Of a stretch of 63,199 nt of DNA, positions 52,385 to 63,199 are shown one piece after another. A program made the position numbers and the translations under genes. The DNA is taken from NCBI GenBank assembly GCA_017520935.1, contig JAFXEF010000042.1, positions 1 to 63,199 on the forward strand. The letters run 5' to 3'. Each line of letters begins with the position of its first letter. The stretch's first letter is position 1. The DNA is from Bacteroidaceae bacterium (lineage in GTDB: Bacteria; Bacteroidota; Bacteroidia; Bacteroidales; Bacteroidaceae). Below the pieces are notes generated by a model. It did no database searches and was not told the DNA's origin. It saw nothing but the letters and a program-made list of their open reading frames with translations.

Positions 52385-52765
52385 ATGGCAGTAAAATTTT
52401 TCAAATGTGAGCATTGTGGTAATGTAATTCAGAAAGTGGTTGACTCAAAGGTTCCCGTGGTATGCTGCGGCGAGAAAATGAAGGAGTTGACAGTAAACAC
52501 AGTGGATGCCAGTGTAGAGAAGCATCTTCCCGTGGTAACTCGTATCGACGATTGTCACATCAAGGTAGAGGTGGGTAGCGTGGCTCATCCGATGACTGAG
52601 GATCACCACATCGCCTTCATCTATGTGGAGACCGAGAATGGCGGCATCCGTATCGACCTTCCGCACGAGGGAAAGCCCGAAGCTGTATTCTGCACTTGCA
52701 ACGACAAGCCCATCGCAGTATATGAGTATTGCAACCTGCACGGGGTGTGGAAGACAGAACTTTAA
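52385..52765 (+). CDS. Desulfoferrodoxin / superoxide reductase
   Basis: 126 residues, two-domain form. The N-terminal desulforedoxin FeCys4 site comprises C8, C11, C27 and C28. The C-terminal SOR domain binds iron through His and one Cys (EKHLPVV, HPMTEDHHI, CNLHG). It reduces superoxide to peroxide without making oxygen, as expected in an anaerobe. It is co-transcribed with ferritin, which would store the iron and limit Fenton chemistry. Confidence 0.95.
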   Translation: MAVKFFKCEHCGNVIQKVVDSKVPVVCCGEKMKELTVNTVDASVEKHLPVVTRIDDCHIKVEVGSVAHPMTEDHHIAFIYVETENGGIRIDLPHEGKPEAVFCTCNDKPIAVYEYCNLHGVWKTEL

Positions 52766-52815
52766 TGCTCATCAACTGAACGATCAAATATAATAAACCC
52801 TAAACAGCAAAGAAT

Positions 52816-53340
52816 ATGTTAAGCAAGAAACTACACGAAGCCATCAATGCTCAGATCAATGCCGAGCTCTGGTCGGCTTATCTATACCTCGCCATGTCAA
52901 TGGATGCTGAGGCAAAGGGACTCAAGGGTGTTGCCAATTGGTTCTATGTACAGTTCCAGGAGGAGAATGACCATGCCCGTATCTTCATGAACTATCTCAA
53001 CTCACGTGATGCCAAGGTGACCTTGCTCCCTATCGAGGAGGTTCCCGCTACATGGGACAGTGTGTTGGCCATGTTTACCCAGACTCTCGAGCACGAGAAG
53101 AAGGTGACCTCACTCATCAATAACCTTGCGGCCATCGCCAATGAGGACCGCGACTTCGCCTCAATCAACCGTATGGTGTGGTTTATTGACGAGCAGGTAG
53201 AGGAGGAAGAGAGTGCCCGCGAGATGATTGCTGCCGTAGAGGCGGTAGAGGGAAACAAGTATGGTATGTATATGCTCGACAAGGAGTTGGCTACACGTAC
53301 CTACACGCAGGCCTCACCGCTGGGTACATCGGCCGATTGA
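52816..53340 (+). CDS. ftnA: Bacterial non-heme ferritin
   Basis: 174 residues, four-helix bundle. Ferroxidase-centre ligands are visible in NAELWSAYLYLAM (Glu17 region), the ExxH unit of QEENDHARIFMNY, and the Glu/Gln-rich FIDEQVEEEESARE helix. It oxidises Fe(II) and stores it as a mineral core inside a 24-mer. It starts 50 bp after the superoxide reductase gene and is followed by a very strong terminator. Confidence 0.95.
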   Translation: MLSKKLHEAINAQINAELWSAYLYLAMSMDAEAKGLKGVANWFYVQFQEENDHARIFMNYLNSRDAKVTLLPIEEVPATWDSVLAMFTQTLEHEKKVTSLINNLAAIANEDRDFASINRMVWFIDEQVEEEESAREMIAAVEAVEGNKYGMYMLDKELATRTYTQASPLGTSAD

Positions 53341-53367
53341 GTTGCCGATTATAATTACTATAAACTG

Positions 53368-53425
53368 AAGAAGGTGTGCATTCTATGTTCTTATTTGCAT
53401 AAAAACATAGAATGCACACCTTCTT
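53368..53425 (+). terminator. Ferritin operon terminator
   Basis: Perfect 22-bp inverted repeat (53368-53389 with 53404-53425) and a 14-nt loop, right after the ftnA stop. Confidence 0.8.
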
Positions 53426-53859
53426 GTTATATATATACGTGAGTTCAGTATAAGGATTATTTTAACATGCATACAATCAATGGTTTCTTATGCCGAGCTC
53501 ACGTTAAGCTATCATTAATTATTTCACAGTGAGTGCTGCAAATCTTCGCAATTTTCTTTTACAAAAGTATAGAAAAAGCATCTCCATGCAGTAGTTTTCC
53601 CCATGTTGAACGTCAAGTTTCGGACACCTTGCGGGTGGTTGAATCCTCACGGTTCTTACAGCCAGTTGGGAAACATCTGCAGTGTAGTTGGTATGCAGAT
53701 TTCTGGCTTAAAAGACAGCCGTCATTTTTCGGCAGGTAAACTCGGTCAACTCACCTGCTCTTTGAGGTGGGAGAGAGTCTAATATTATATATTAATAATT
53801 TAGGGGGTGTGTCAAGACTACTGATGGTGCTGAAGAAGTCCTTTCACTCTCTTTACTAG
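53426..53859. other. Spacer leading into the IS remnants
   Basis: No credible ORF. A segment at about 53520-53560 (gtgagtgctgcaaatcttcg) recalls the family B intergenic elements. GGGGGTGTGTCAAGACT near 53801-53817 may be the left end of the IS1182-type element. No matching right end was found. Confidence 0.35.
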
Positions 53860-53897
53860 AATTGGGAGGTTGAGATTCTCTACTCAACCTCCCAATT
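53860..53897. repeat. 15-bp inverted repeat before the IS1182-type transposase
   Basis: AATTGGGAGGTTGAG (53860-53874) pairs perfectly with CTCAACCTCCCAATT (53883-53897). IS leader hairpins of this kind block read-through into a transposase gene. Confidence 0.7.
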
Positions 53898-53959
53898 TAA
53901 TTTATAGAGATTTGTATATCTTCTTCTTTTTTTGTAAATTTACTACAAATAAGAAAGGT

Positions 53960-55396
53960 ATGCTGAACATTCAATCACAGTTGCAATTTAGTGACCATCG
54001 TTCACTTTATGACATATTGATACCAGCTGACAGCAAGTTTCGTCAGTTGAATGAACTGATAGACTTCTCTCTAATCAGAAATGAGCTTGTCAAAAATTAC
54101 AGTAAAGATATCGGACGTAAAGCCGTTGATCCTATAATTCTGTTCAAATACCTCCTGCTGAAAACAATGAATCCATCTTCTGACAGAGACCTTGTAGCCC
54201 GTTCATATACGGACATGTCATATAAATACTTTCTGGGCCTCAATCCGGAGGATGACGTTATCGACTCTTCTCTTTTAACCGTATTCCGTCGTCAGCGAAT
54301 GAAGGATGTTGATTTGATGGACTTGTTAATACGTTCGACCATAGACAAGGCCAAGGCACTTGGATTGCTTTCTTCCAAGAAAATAATAGTTGATTCAACC
54401 CATACATTATCAGTGTTCAAAAGATACACTCCATCAGAAGCTATTTCACGAAGAAGCCATGATTTGTTGGCTACTGTCAAGGAATCAGGTATCAATCGTG
54501 AGCTTTACACGAAACTTCCCAGGGTACCGGTTTCCAAAGAATCAAACATGATGGTTGAATATGCCCAATCTCTGCTCACAACCATAACTGATATGGGCAT
54601 TACTATTACTGTGGGTATTCAAGAAAAGATGAATTACCTTCAAGAAGCACTTGATGACATAGCTGCCCGTGCTATGGTGTGCAAGGATACTGATGTCCGT
54701 TATGGGCATAAGTCAACCGACAAACCGTTTACCGTAAAATACATATATCAGAAACAGAGGACGGTTTCATAACAGCTGCAACCGTAACTTCCGGAGAAAA
54801 GGGGGATGGTGCAATCTTGCCCTTGCTGATAGAAAAGACGGAAGAGAATGGACTGGATAACATTGAGGAGGTTATCGCTGATACGGCCTATTGTACAAAA
54901 GAAAACATAGAGACATGTGACACTAAGGACATAAAACTCGTAGCCCCCTTACACCCTTCGGTCAATGGATTTAGAGATGAAAACGGCGGTTTCATTTATA
55001 ATAAGGATGCACAGAGCGTAACATGCCCAGCTGGCGAGTTGGCCGTAAAGAAGAGTTTCAAGAAGGCAAATCCTAAAAAGAAGAACAATGCCCACTATGA
55101 CTATTATTTTGATGTAGAGAAGTGTAAGCAGTGTCTGCTGAAAGAAGGATGTTATAAAGAAGGGGCGAAACACAAAACATATTCTATCCGGATTCTTTCG
55201 GAAGAGCATCAGAGGCAAAAGGAATTTCAAACGCCCCAGAATTTAAACGGGATATAAGGATATGAAACAGAATTGAAGGAAAGAATTCGGAACTCAAAAA
55301 TAGGCATGGCATGAGGACAACCATATCTTTTGGATTAAACAGCATGGAAATACAAACTGCTGTTGCTTTATTTTATGTTATTACTGTTCGATAAAA
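53960..55396 (+). pseudogene. IS1182-type transposase, frameshifted
   Basis: The first frame starts at the ATG 53960 (MLNIQSQLQFSDHRSLYDIL) and includes KKIIVDSTHT with the first catalytic Asp. It loses frame near 54735-54741 inside '...DKPFT-VK-HISETEDGF'. The second frame (to about 55230) has EEVIADTAYCTKENIE with the second Asp and the Cys-rich CKQCLLKEGCYKEGAKHKTYS. Two further shifts follow before KNSELKNRHG, which holds the catalytic Glu. The remnant then ends in a stop at about 55394-55396. All DDE residues can be traced, but no single protein can be made. Degenerate copy. Confidence 0.85.
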
Positions 55397-55488
55397 ATCT
55401 TATTAGTTATAAAGAATTAGGCCGTATCCATTTTGTCGATTCAGCCCTTTGTAGTTATTTAGCGGTTACCAGACTCATCCAAATAACT

Positions 55489-56151
55489 ATGAGCAAAAGT
55501 ACACATTTTATCGGACAACCACTATATTATCAGGTAATAAAACTGCTAGACATGTCAAAAATTCTTCAAATCAGCCAGGAAAAGGGCGGAGAGCATTACA
55601 CCAAACGCTTTACAGGCTGGATTCATCTGAAAGTAATGTTCTATGCCGTCATCAAGCGATTCGATTCATTGAGTGAGATAACCACCTCATTGTTTGCCGA
55701 CACTCACAAATTGGCACACATTGGTATCACCTTCGAGATAAGCCGCAGCACTCTTGCCGATGCCAACAAGCGTCGACCGGAAAGTATATTTGAGACCATC
55801 TACAGGGATTTGTATGCCCGCTACAGGCATGAGCTTATATCGGACAGCTGACGAGGTGGAATAGAAGATTGGTAGAAACGTCTGAGGATCATTGATTCCA
55901 CGACAATATCCCTGTTCGACAACTTGGTATTCAAAAGTGTGGATCGTCATCCCAAGGCGGGGCGCAAAAAGGGCGGTGTCAAGGTTCATACGGTTATTCA
56001 TGCCAACGAAGGGGTGCCATCAGACATCAAATTCACATCGGCAGCCACCAACGACTCCTTTATGCTTAAGCCATCGACACTGAACAAGGGTGACATTATG
56101 GCTATGGACAGAGCTTATATTGACTATGAGAAGTTCGAAGAATTGATGTGA
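55489..56151 (+). pseudogene. IS4-type (DUF4372) transposase remnant, copy 1
   Basis: From ATG 55489: MSKSTHFIGQPLYYQVIKLL, then the DUF4372-like N-terminal region and ISRSTLADANKRRPESIF. The frame is broken by TGA at 55849-55851 and by a TAG after GIEDW. It continues in the same frame with the DDE segment IIDSTTISLFDNLVF, KKGGVKVHTVIHANEG and MAMDRAYIDYEKFEEL. It then stops abruptly at 56151, where the inverted copy 2 begins. The C-terminal third is missing. Confidence 0.85.
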
Positions 56152-56425
56152 ACTCTGTCCATTGTAGCTATCTCCTTTTCGGAAAACTTAGAGAGGAAAA
56201 GCATGAAGGAGTCATTGGTGGCAGCCGAAGTGAACTGTACGTCGCATGGGCACCCTCATTGACATGTATGACCGCATGAACCTTGACACCGCCCTTTTTG
56301 CGCCCCGCCTTGGGATGACGATCCACACTTTTGAATACCAAGTTGTCGAACAGGGATATTGTCGTGGAATCAATGATCCTCAGACGTTTCTACCAATCTT
56401 CTATTCCACCTCGTCGGCTGTCCGA
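55840..56425. repeat. 150-bp inverted repeat between the two IS4-type remnants
   Basis: 55840-55989 and the reverse complement of 56276-56425 agree at 149 of 150 positions. The only difference is CTGACG versus CCGACG. The match ends sharply on both sides, where the two copies are clearly diverged. The arms flank 286 bp. Confidence 0.95.
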
Positions 56426-56776
56426 GGTAAGTTTGGACTTGTTCGTCTCATAAAGGTCACGATAGACCTCTTCGAAGAACTTTTCTGACCGTCGGGCATT
56501 GGCATCGGACAATGTACTTCGTTTGGGAACTCTTTGAATGTCTATATGGTGGAGTTTTCGAACCTCGGCCGTCATTGGAAGTCTCTATCTCACGCAATGA
56601 ATCGAAACGCATTATCACGGCATAGAGCATTGTCAACAGGTGGGTGAAGCCATCGAAGCTCTTTACGTAACGTTCGCCGCCATGATTACGGCTGATTTGA
56701 AGAATTTTTTACTTGTTCAACAATTCTATCAGTTGTCCATATATCGACTGTCCGAAGAAATGTGTACTTTCCCCAT
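56147..56776 (-). pseudogene. IS4-type transposase remnant, copy 2, inverted
   Basis: Minus-strand homologue of copy 1 starting at ATG 56776. The sense can be followed only with frameshifts and stops: GQLIELLNK, QISRNHGGERYVKSFDGF, MLYAVIMRFDSLREIE, RSTLSDANARRSEKFFEEVYRDLYETNKSKL. It carries the same TAG after GIEDW as copy 1 but reads CGA where copy 1 has TGA. It is truncated at the junction with copy 1 around 56147-56151, inside MDRxxI. Non-functional. Confidence 0.85.
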
Positions 56777-56812
56777 GGTTATATTTTTAGTGTGGTAACT
56801 CAAAGATAACCT

Positions 56813-56845
56813 AAAAAGGCTGACTTCCAAAATCGAAGGTCAGCC
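56813..56845 (-). terminator. guaB terminator
   Basis: On the minus strand GGCTGAC pairs with GTCAGCC, with inner TTC/GAA around a bulged C, followed by TTTTT (complement of 56813-56817), about 65 bp past the guaB stop. Confidence 0.75.
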
Positions 56846-56909
56846 CTATCATTAAGGTTACACGCTAACTTTTAGCGGACAGTGATAATCTCTTATATGG
56901 TTTTACATC

Positions 56910-58397
<1,488 letters not shown>

Positions 58398-58491
58398 TTA
58401 TGAAATTTATTGCGTGCAAATTTATACATTTTTCCTTAAACTCGGAAATTTTTCGTTGCAAATATTGCACGCACAGTGTAGTTCCTATCTA

Positions 58492-60678
58492 TCAATTGGC
58501 CATTTCACTGATAAACTTAATGCGCACCAGACGTATTTCTTCCTCAGAATAATCATCGCCTAGTTCTTCAATAGCTTCATCGAGGTCATCGGTCTCCGAC
58601 TCCTTGAAATAGTCGTAGATTTCGTCTATCTTATCATCATCTATCACCTCTTCAAGGAAGTAGTCGATGTTGAGCTTGGTGCCCGAATACACGATGCTCT
58701 CAATCTCATCGAGCAGCTCGTCAAATTCTATACCCTTGGCCATGGCTATGTCGTCCAGTGCCACTTTGCGGTCTATGCTTTGTATGATGCTTACCTTCAT
58801 CTGCGACTTCTTGGCTACGGTGCGCACACGTATGTCTTCAGGGCGCTCTATCTCGTTTTCCTCCACGTGGCGACGGATGAGGTCCACGAACTCCTGACCG
58901 TAGCGCTTAGCTTTGCCTTCACCTACTCCGGGAATGTTCTTCAGCTCGTCAATGGTGATAGGATACGTGGTAGCCATAGCCTCCAACGAAGGATCTTGGA
59001 AAATGACATAAGGTGGTAAATCGTGCTTCTTCGAGACCTTCTTGCGCAGGTCCTTGAGCATTGAAAAGAGGGCGGGGTCTACCACTACCGTGCCTCCGCC
59101 TCTCATCGGGGCTTCTTCGTTCTCCTCCTCATCAAAGTCATGGTCTTCCACAATCTTGAACGACTTGGGACTCTTGAGGTACTTCTTGCCTGCGGCAGTA
59201 ATCTTTATGAGTCCGTAGTTCTCTACATCTTTCTCTATGAATCCAGCAATGAGAGCCTGACGCATCACGGCATTCCAAGTTTTCTCCTCATCACCGGCTC
59301 CAGTGCCGAAGGTCTCTAATTCATCGTGCTCGTGAGCCACAATCTCTGTGGTCTCCTTGCCGAGAATGACATTTATGATATATTCTGATTTGAAGTTCTC
59401 CTTTACGGCAATCACCGTTTCCAGGAGTGTACACAATAATTCTTGAGCTTCCACTTGTTTCTTTGGGTTTAAACAGTTATCACAATTTCCACAATTCTCC
59501 TCTTCATACGTTTCACCAAAATAGTGGAGCAGCAGTTTGCGACGGCACACCGAGGACTCGCAATATGCGGTAGTCTCTTGTAGTAGTTGCCTGCCTATGT
59601 CCTGTTCTGCTATAGGTTTCCCTTCGAGGAATTTTTCCAGTTTATGTAAATCTTTGTTACTATAGTATGCTATGCAGCGTCCCTCGCCGCCATCACGTCC
59701 GCCACGACCGGTCTCTTGGTAATACCCTTCGAGGCTCTTGGGGATGTCGTAATGGATGACGTAGCGTACGTCCGGTTTGTTGATACCCATGCCGAAGGCT
59801 ATGGTAGCCACGATAACATCAATGCGCTCCATGATGAAATCGTCCTGTGTCTGCGAACGTACAGCCGAGTCCATACCGGCGTGGTATGCGGCAGCGGAGA
59901 TATCGTTGGCCTTGAGCACCTCGGCCAGTTCCTCCACCTTCTTGCGGCTCAGGCAATAGATGATGCCCGACTTGCCTTCGTTCCCCTTGATGAAGCGCAC
60001 GATGTCGTGATCCACATTCTTTGTTTTCGGGCGCACCTCATAATAGAGGTTCGGCCGGTTAAACGACGAGCAATACTCCGTAGCCGACATTATGCCAAGG
60101 CTCTTCTTGATGTCGTCGCGCACCTTATAGGTAGCCGTTGCTGTAAGTGCAATGATAGGTGCACGGCATATCTCATTGATGATGGGGCGTATCTTACGGT
60201 ACTCGGGACGGAAGTCGTGACCCCATTCCGAAATGCAGTGTGCCTCGTCAATGGCATAGAACGAGATTTTTACTGTGCGCAGGAACTCTACATTCTCTTC
60301 CTTGGTGAGCGACTCGGGGGCCACATACAGCAATTTCGTTTTTCCCGATACGATATCGGCCTTCACCTGGTCGATGGCCGATTTGCTGAGCGATGAGTTG
60401 ATAAAATGTGCTATACCGTCTTCCTCGCTATAGTTACGGATGGCATCTACCTGATTCTTCATCAGCGCAATGAGCGGAGAAATCACTACTGCAGTGCCCT
60501 CCATGATGAGCGAGGGCAACTGATAGCACATCGATTTGCCACCGCCAGTAGGCATCAGTACAAACGTGTCGTTCCCCGCAAGCAGATTGCGAATAATGGC
60601 CTCTTGGTCACCTTTGAACTTGTCGAATCCAAAGTGCGTCTTAAGGACTTCCGAAAGGTCTATCTTTGCTGTATCCAT
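58492..60678 (-). CDS. recQ: ATP-dependent DNA helicase RecQ
   Basis: 728 residues. Superfamily 2 helicase core with Walker A MPTGGGKSMCYQLP, DEAH box AIDEAHCISEWGHDFR, and motif VI YYQETGRGGRDGGEG. An RQC zinc site (CRRKLLLHYFGETYEEENCGNCDNC), winged helix and C-terminal HRDC domain (ISHTYxx-like YVIFQDPSLEAMATTYPITIDELKNIPGVGEGKAKRYG) follow. A long acidic C-terminal extension (about 100 residues, DELLDEIESIVYSG...DDLDEAIEELGDDYSEEE) is usual in Bacteroidetes RecQ. It unwinds recombination and replication intermediates. Confidence 0.96.
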   Translation of the reverse strand: MDTAKIDLSEVLKTHFGFDKFKGDQEAIIRNLLAGNDTFVLMPTGGGKSMCYQLPSLIMEGTAVVISPLIALMKNQVDAIRNYSEEDGIAHFINSSLSKSAIDQVKADIVSGKTKLLYVAPESLTKEENVEFLRTVKISFYAIDEAHCISEWGHDFRPEYRKIRPIINEICRAPIIALTATATYKVRDDIKKSLGIMSATEYCSSFNRPNLYYEVRPKTKNVDHDIVRFIKGNEGKSGIIYCLSRKKVEELAEVLKANDISAAAYHAGMDSAVRSQTQDDFIMERIDVIVATIAFGMGINKPDVRYVIHYDIPKSLEGYYQETGRGGRDGGEGRCIAYYSNKDLHKLEKFLEGKPIAEQDIGRQLLQETTAYCESSVCRRKLLLHYFGETYEEENCGNCDNCLNPKKQVEAQELLCTLLETVIAVKENFKSEYIINVILGKETTEIVAHEHDELETFGTGAGDEEKTWNAVMRQALIAGFIEKDVENYGLIKITAAGKKYLKSPKSFKIVEDHDFDEEENEEAPMRGGGTVVVDPALFSMLKDLRKKVSKKHDLPPYVIFQDPSLEAMATTYPITIDELKNIPGVGEGKAKRYGQEFVDLIRRHVEENEIERPEDIRVRTVAKKSQMKVSIIQSIDRKVALDDIAMAKGIEFDELLDEIESIVYSGTKLNIDYFLEEVIDDDKIDEIYDYFKESETDDLDEAIEELGDDYSEEEIRLVRIKFISEMAN

Positions 60679-60734
60679 AACTTTACATACCTCTTATCGG
60701 CGGCTTTCCGGCAAACCCTCGATGAGGAGCAAGA

Positions 60735-60767
60735 CAAAGTTAGTAACAAGTTGTTGAAATATGCAAA
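60735..60767 (-). promoter_or_regulatory. recQ promoter
   Basis: Minus-strand TTTG (complement of 60764-60767), a 21-nt spacer and TAACTTTG (complement of 60735-60742), about 57 nt before the recQ ATG. Confidence 0.6.
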
Positions 60768-60836
60768 CATTTGCGCAACTTTTTTCGTGTGTAAATGAAA
60801 AAAGTTGCGCAATGACATTTTTAGGTATCGCCTATG

Positions 60837-62084
60837 CTATTCCGATGCTTGCAGGCGGCCGAGATTGGACTTTCCCATCTGGTTGCGGGCATAATCGAGG
60901 GTAACCTCGAAATGCTTGTCGCCACGGGTGGGAATGTCGAACATGGCATCCATCATGATGCTCTCCACGATGCTGCGAAGGCCGCGGGCACCGAGCTTGA
61001 ACTCGATGGCCTTGTCTACGATATATTCATACACCTCGGGAGCGAAGGTCAGCTCCACGCCATCCATCTCGAAGAGCTTCACATACTGCTTCACGATGGC
61101 ATTCTTCGGTTCGGTGAGGATAGCCAGCAGAGCCTCTCGGGAGAGAGGGTTGAGGTAGGTGAGCACAGGCATACGACCGATAATCTCGGGGATGAGGCCG
61201 AAACTCTTGAGATCCTGCGGAGAGATGTACTGCATCATGTTTTCCTTGTCGATATGCAGTGTGTTCTGCACTGAACTGTAACCCACCACGTGGGTGTTGA
61301 GGCGTTGGGCTATCTTCTTCTCTATGCCATCGAATGCGCCACCACAGATGAAGAGGATGTTTTTCGTGTCTACGGCGATAAGCTTCTGTTCGGGGTGTTT
61401 GCGCCCGCCCTGGGGAGGTACGTTCACGATAGAGCCTTCGAGCAGTTTGAGCAAGCCCTGCTGTACGCCCTCACCGCTCACGTCGCGAGTGATGGAGGGA
61501 TTGTCGCTCTTGCGGGCGATCTTGTCTATCTCGTCGATGAACACGATGCCTCGCTCGGCGGCTTTCACGTCATAGTCGGCAACCTGAAGCAGCCGGGTGA
61601 GGATACTCTCGATGTCTTCGCCCACATAGCCTGCCTCGGTGAGCACTGTAGCGTCCACGATGGTGAAGGGCACTTTGAGCAACTTGGCGATGGTGCGTGC
61701 CAGAAGTGTCTTACCCGTACCGGTGCTGCCCACGATGATGATGTTGCTCTTCTCTATCTCTACCTCATCGGCCTTGTCCTCCTGCATGAGGCGCTTGTAG
61801 TGGTTATACACCGACACCGAGAGGTATCGCTTGGCATCGTCCTGACCTATGACGTATTGGTCGAGGAATGCCTTGATCTCTTGGGGCTTGGGCAGCTTCT
61901 TCAGGTCGAGGTCGCCAACCTTGCTGCCTTTCTTGCTATGCAGCATTGCTTCGCGGGCAATCTCGTAGGCCTGCTCGGCACACTCATTGCATATCATGCC
62001 GTTGATGCCCGAGATGAGTATACCCACCTCGGTCTCTGAACGTCCGCAGAAACTGCAGTGTTGTCTTGTCTTGTTGTTTGCCAT
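60837..62084 (-). CDS. clpX: ATP-dependent Clp protease ATP-binding subunit ClpX
   Basis: 415 residues. N-terminal zinc-binding dimerisation domain ([11 protein letters not shown]...CNEC). AAA+ domain with Walker A GSTGTGKT, pore loop GYVGED, Walker [12 protein letters not shown] and the [27 protein letters not shown] stretch, plus a small C-terminal domain. A LGF/IGF-like ClpP-binding loop is expected; the visible candidate lies in the stretch around [12 protein letters not shown]. It unfolds substrates for ClpP. The start codon overlaps the clpP stop by one base (TAATG). Confidence 0.97.
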   Translation of the reverse strand: MANNKTRQHCSFCGRSETEVGILISGINGMICNECAEQAYEIAREAMLHSKKGSKVGDLDLKKLPKPQEIKAFLDQYVIGQDDAKRYLSVSVYNHYKRLMQEDKADEVEIEKSNIIIVGSTGTGKTLLARTIAKLLKVPFTIVDATVLTEAGYVGEDIESILTRLLQVADYDVKAAERGIVFIDEIDKIARKSDNPSITRDVSGEGVQQGLLKLLEGSIVNVPPQGGRKHPEQKLIAVDTKNILFICGGAFDGIEKKIAQRLNTHVVGYSSVQNTLHIDKENMMQYISPQDLKSFGLIPEIIGRMPVLTYLNPLSREALLAILTEPKNAIVKQYVKLFEMDGVELTFAPEVYEYIVDKAIEFKLGARGLRSIVESIMMDAMFDIPTRGDKHFEVTLDYARNQMGKSNLGRLQASE

Positions 62085-62746
62085 TACTTTCTTACCAACA
62101 CCTGATCAATCATTCCATACTCCTTGGCTTCTTGGGCAGTCATCCAGTAGTCGCGGTCGCTGTCGGCCCACACTTTGTCGAAGGGGGTGTGCGAGTGGTC
62201 GGCGATGATGGTGTAGAGCTCCTTCTTGAGCTTCTGGATCTCGCGGGCAGTGATCTCGATATCACTGGCCTGACCCTGCACGCCACCGAGGGGCTGGTGT
62301 ATCATCACACGACTGTGGGTGAGTGCCGAGCGCTTGCCTTCAGCACCTGCCACGAGCAATACGGCAGCCATGCTGGCAGCCATACCGGTGCAGATGGTAG
62401 CTACGTCGCTGCTGATAAACTGCATGGTGTCGTAGATGCCGAGACCGGCATATACCGATCCGCCGGGCGAGTTGATGTAGATGGAAATGTCCTTGCCATT
62501 GTCTACCGAGTCGAGGTAGAGTAGCTGGGCCTGCAGGGTGTTGGCGGTGTAGTCGTCGATCTGCGTGCCGAGGAAGATGATGCGGTCCATCATCAGGCGT
62601 GAGAATACATCCATCTGTGTCACGTTGAGCTGACGCTCCTCGAGGATATAGGGGTTGAGGTACTGGCTCTGAGCCTTGAGTACATCGTCGAGCACCATAC
62701 TGTTCATGCCAAGGTGCTTGGTGGCGTATTTCTTGAAATCGTTCAT
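62084..62746 (-). CDS. clpP: ATP-dependent Clp protease proteolytic subunit ClpP
   Basis: 220 residues. Serine protease with catalytic Ser in GMAASMAAVLL, His in HSRVMIHQPLGG, and the following Asp further C-terminal. SPGGSVYAGLGIYDTMQFI and the DRIIFLG N-terminal strand (MMDRIIFLGTQIDD) are typical. It forms the tetradecameric chamber served by ClpX. Translationally coupled to clpX. Confidence 0.97.
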   Translation of the reverse strand: MNDFKKYATKHLGMNSMVLDDVLKAQSQYLNPYILEERQLNVTQMDVFSRLMMDRIIFLGTQIDDYTANTLQAQLLYLDSVDNGKDISIYINSPGGSVYAGLGIYDTMQFISSDVATICTGMAASMAAVLLVAGAEGKRSALTHSRVMIHQPLGGVQGQASDIEITAREIQKLKKELYTIIADHSHTPFDKVWADSDRDYWMTAQEAKEYGMIDQVLVRK

Positions 62747-62812
62747 GTCTATAAATCCTGAATTGTGAATTCTAAAATTTAATTATCAATTCTCAATTAT
62801 CGGTTATCAATT
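62747..62812. other. AATTC-type simple repeats upstream of clpP
   Basis: Degenerate 'AATTCTNAATTA/TTATCAATT' repeats of the type also found between nusA and infB. No promoter box was defended here. Confidence 0.4.
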
Positions 62813-62848
62813 AAAAAAGACGGCTTGGCCTACGCCAAACCGTCTTTT
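62813..62848 (-). terminator. Trigger-factor gene terminator
   Basis: AAAAGACGGCTTGGC (62815-62829) and GCCAAACCGTCTTTT (62834-62848) pair with one mismatch over a 4-nt loop. On the minus strand the stem ends in a T6 tract. It lies 47 bp after the tig stop. Confidence 0.8.
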
Positions 62849-62895
62849 CCTATGTTGTAACAAGTTTCGTAGGCGAAACGTTCTACCGTAGAGAA

Positions 62896-63199
62896 TTATT
62901 CAAACATTTTGTTGAACTCCTCGAGGCTTACGCTCTTCTCGTCGAGCTTCACTTCCTGCTTCAAGGCAGCCGCGAGGCGCACTTCGATGGCGCGGTTCAC
63001 GAGGTTCTCCATGTTCTCCTTCTTCTTCAATGTCTCTGCAGCGTAGTTGGCGAGCACGTCGTCGGGCACATTGGTCATGCCATACTGGGCAAACTGTGCG
63101 CGTACGCTCTCCTTGGCCTGCTCCACGAGGTCTTTCTCCTCAATCTTGATGCCGGCCTTCTCTACGAGCTGCTCCTTCACGAGGTGCCATGAGAGCTCC
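62896..63199 (-). CDS. tig: Trigger factor, C-terminal part (5' end beyond window)
   Basis: The frame is open to the right edge; about 100 C-terminal residues are visible, ELSWHLVKEQLVEKAGIKI...FAQYGMTNVPDDVLANYA...NRAIEVRLAAALKQ. This helical segment corresponds to the substrate-binding arms of the ribosome-associated chaperone/prolyl isomerase trigger factor. Position directly upstream of clpP-clpX is the classic tig-clpP-clpX order, which supports the call. Confidence 0.88.
   Translation of the reverse strand, partial: ELSWHLVKEQLVEKAGIKIEEKDLVEQAKESVRAQFAQYGMTNVPDDVLANYAAETLKKKENMENLVNRAIEVRLAAALKQEVKLDEKSVSLEEFNKMFE

Overview
The window reads as a chromosomal segment of a Bacteroidales bacterium, most like Prevotella or a close relative. 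The evidence is family content and promoter style. Families include two BspA-type leucine-rich-repeat surface proteins, an LRR lipoprotein, a putative porin, DUF3109, DUF4468, a META lipoprotein, an SO_0444-type metal permease and C-terminal tails resembling type IX secretion tails. Upstream regions repeatedly carry the Bacteroidetes promoter pattern TTTG-N19-21-TAnnTTTG. Gene orders rimP-nusA-infB, rpsA-rnz and tig-clpP-clpX-recQ-guaB are also typical of the group. No rRNA, tRNA or CRISPR array was seen.

Layout. 1-4.3 kb (minus): 5' part of a BspA-like protein running off the left edge, a DUF3109 protein, gpmI and a small membrane protein. 4.5-11.3 kb (plus): rimP-nusA-infB behind a strong promoter and a terminator-like leader hairpin, then cvpA and an RsmF-like methyltransferase. 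11.5-16.7 kb: asd (minus), an ECF sigma operon with a one-TM protein and a small periplasmic protein (plus), a sialate O-acetylesterase (plus) and a second ECF sigma factor (minus). 17-24.8 kb (minus): an M60/enhancin-like metallopeptidase, an MG2-type exported protein, tadA with an overlapping small gene, and a thioesterase. 25-34.9 kb: GH2 beta-galactosidase, rpsA and rnz (plus), then an acyltransferase, a Cu/Zn-type permease, ridA and an M20 hydrolase.

35-47.5 kb is the accessory part. It opens with a low-GC block: a long nested fold-back that looks like a structured RNA, a small HTH gene, three unrecognised membrane proteins and an LRR lipoprotein. After a repeat-rich spacer comes a surface-protein cluster: a cohesin-like protein, a 1483-residue BspA-like LRR protein with recent internal duplications, a protein with two InlB-like repeats and a dockerin-like pair, and a 59-codon ORF.

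47.6-53.4 kb: META lipoprotein, Gfo/Idh/MocA oxidoreductase, a DUF4468/small membrane protein/porin operon, and superoxide reductase plus ferritin. 53.8-56.8 kb is an insertion-sequence graveyard: a frameshifted IS1182-type transposase and two decayed IS4-type transposases fused tail to tail, sharing a 150-bp inverted segment with one mismatch. 56.9-63.2 kb (minus): guaB, recQ, clpX, clpP and the 3' end of tig.

The best leads for something undescribed are the structured element at 35387-35505 with its HTH/membrane-protein neighbours, the cohesin-like/LRR/dockerin-like cluster, and a promoter-bearing intergenic repeat family whose ends co-vary.
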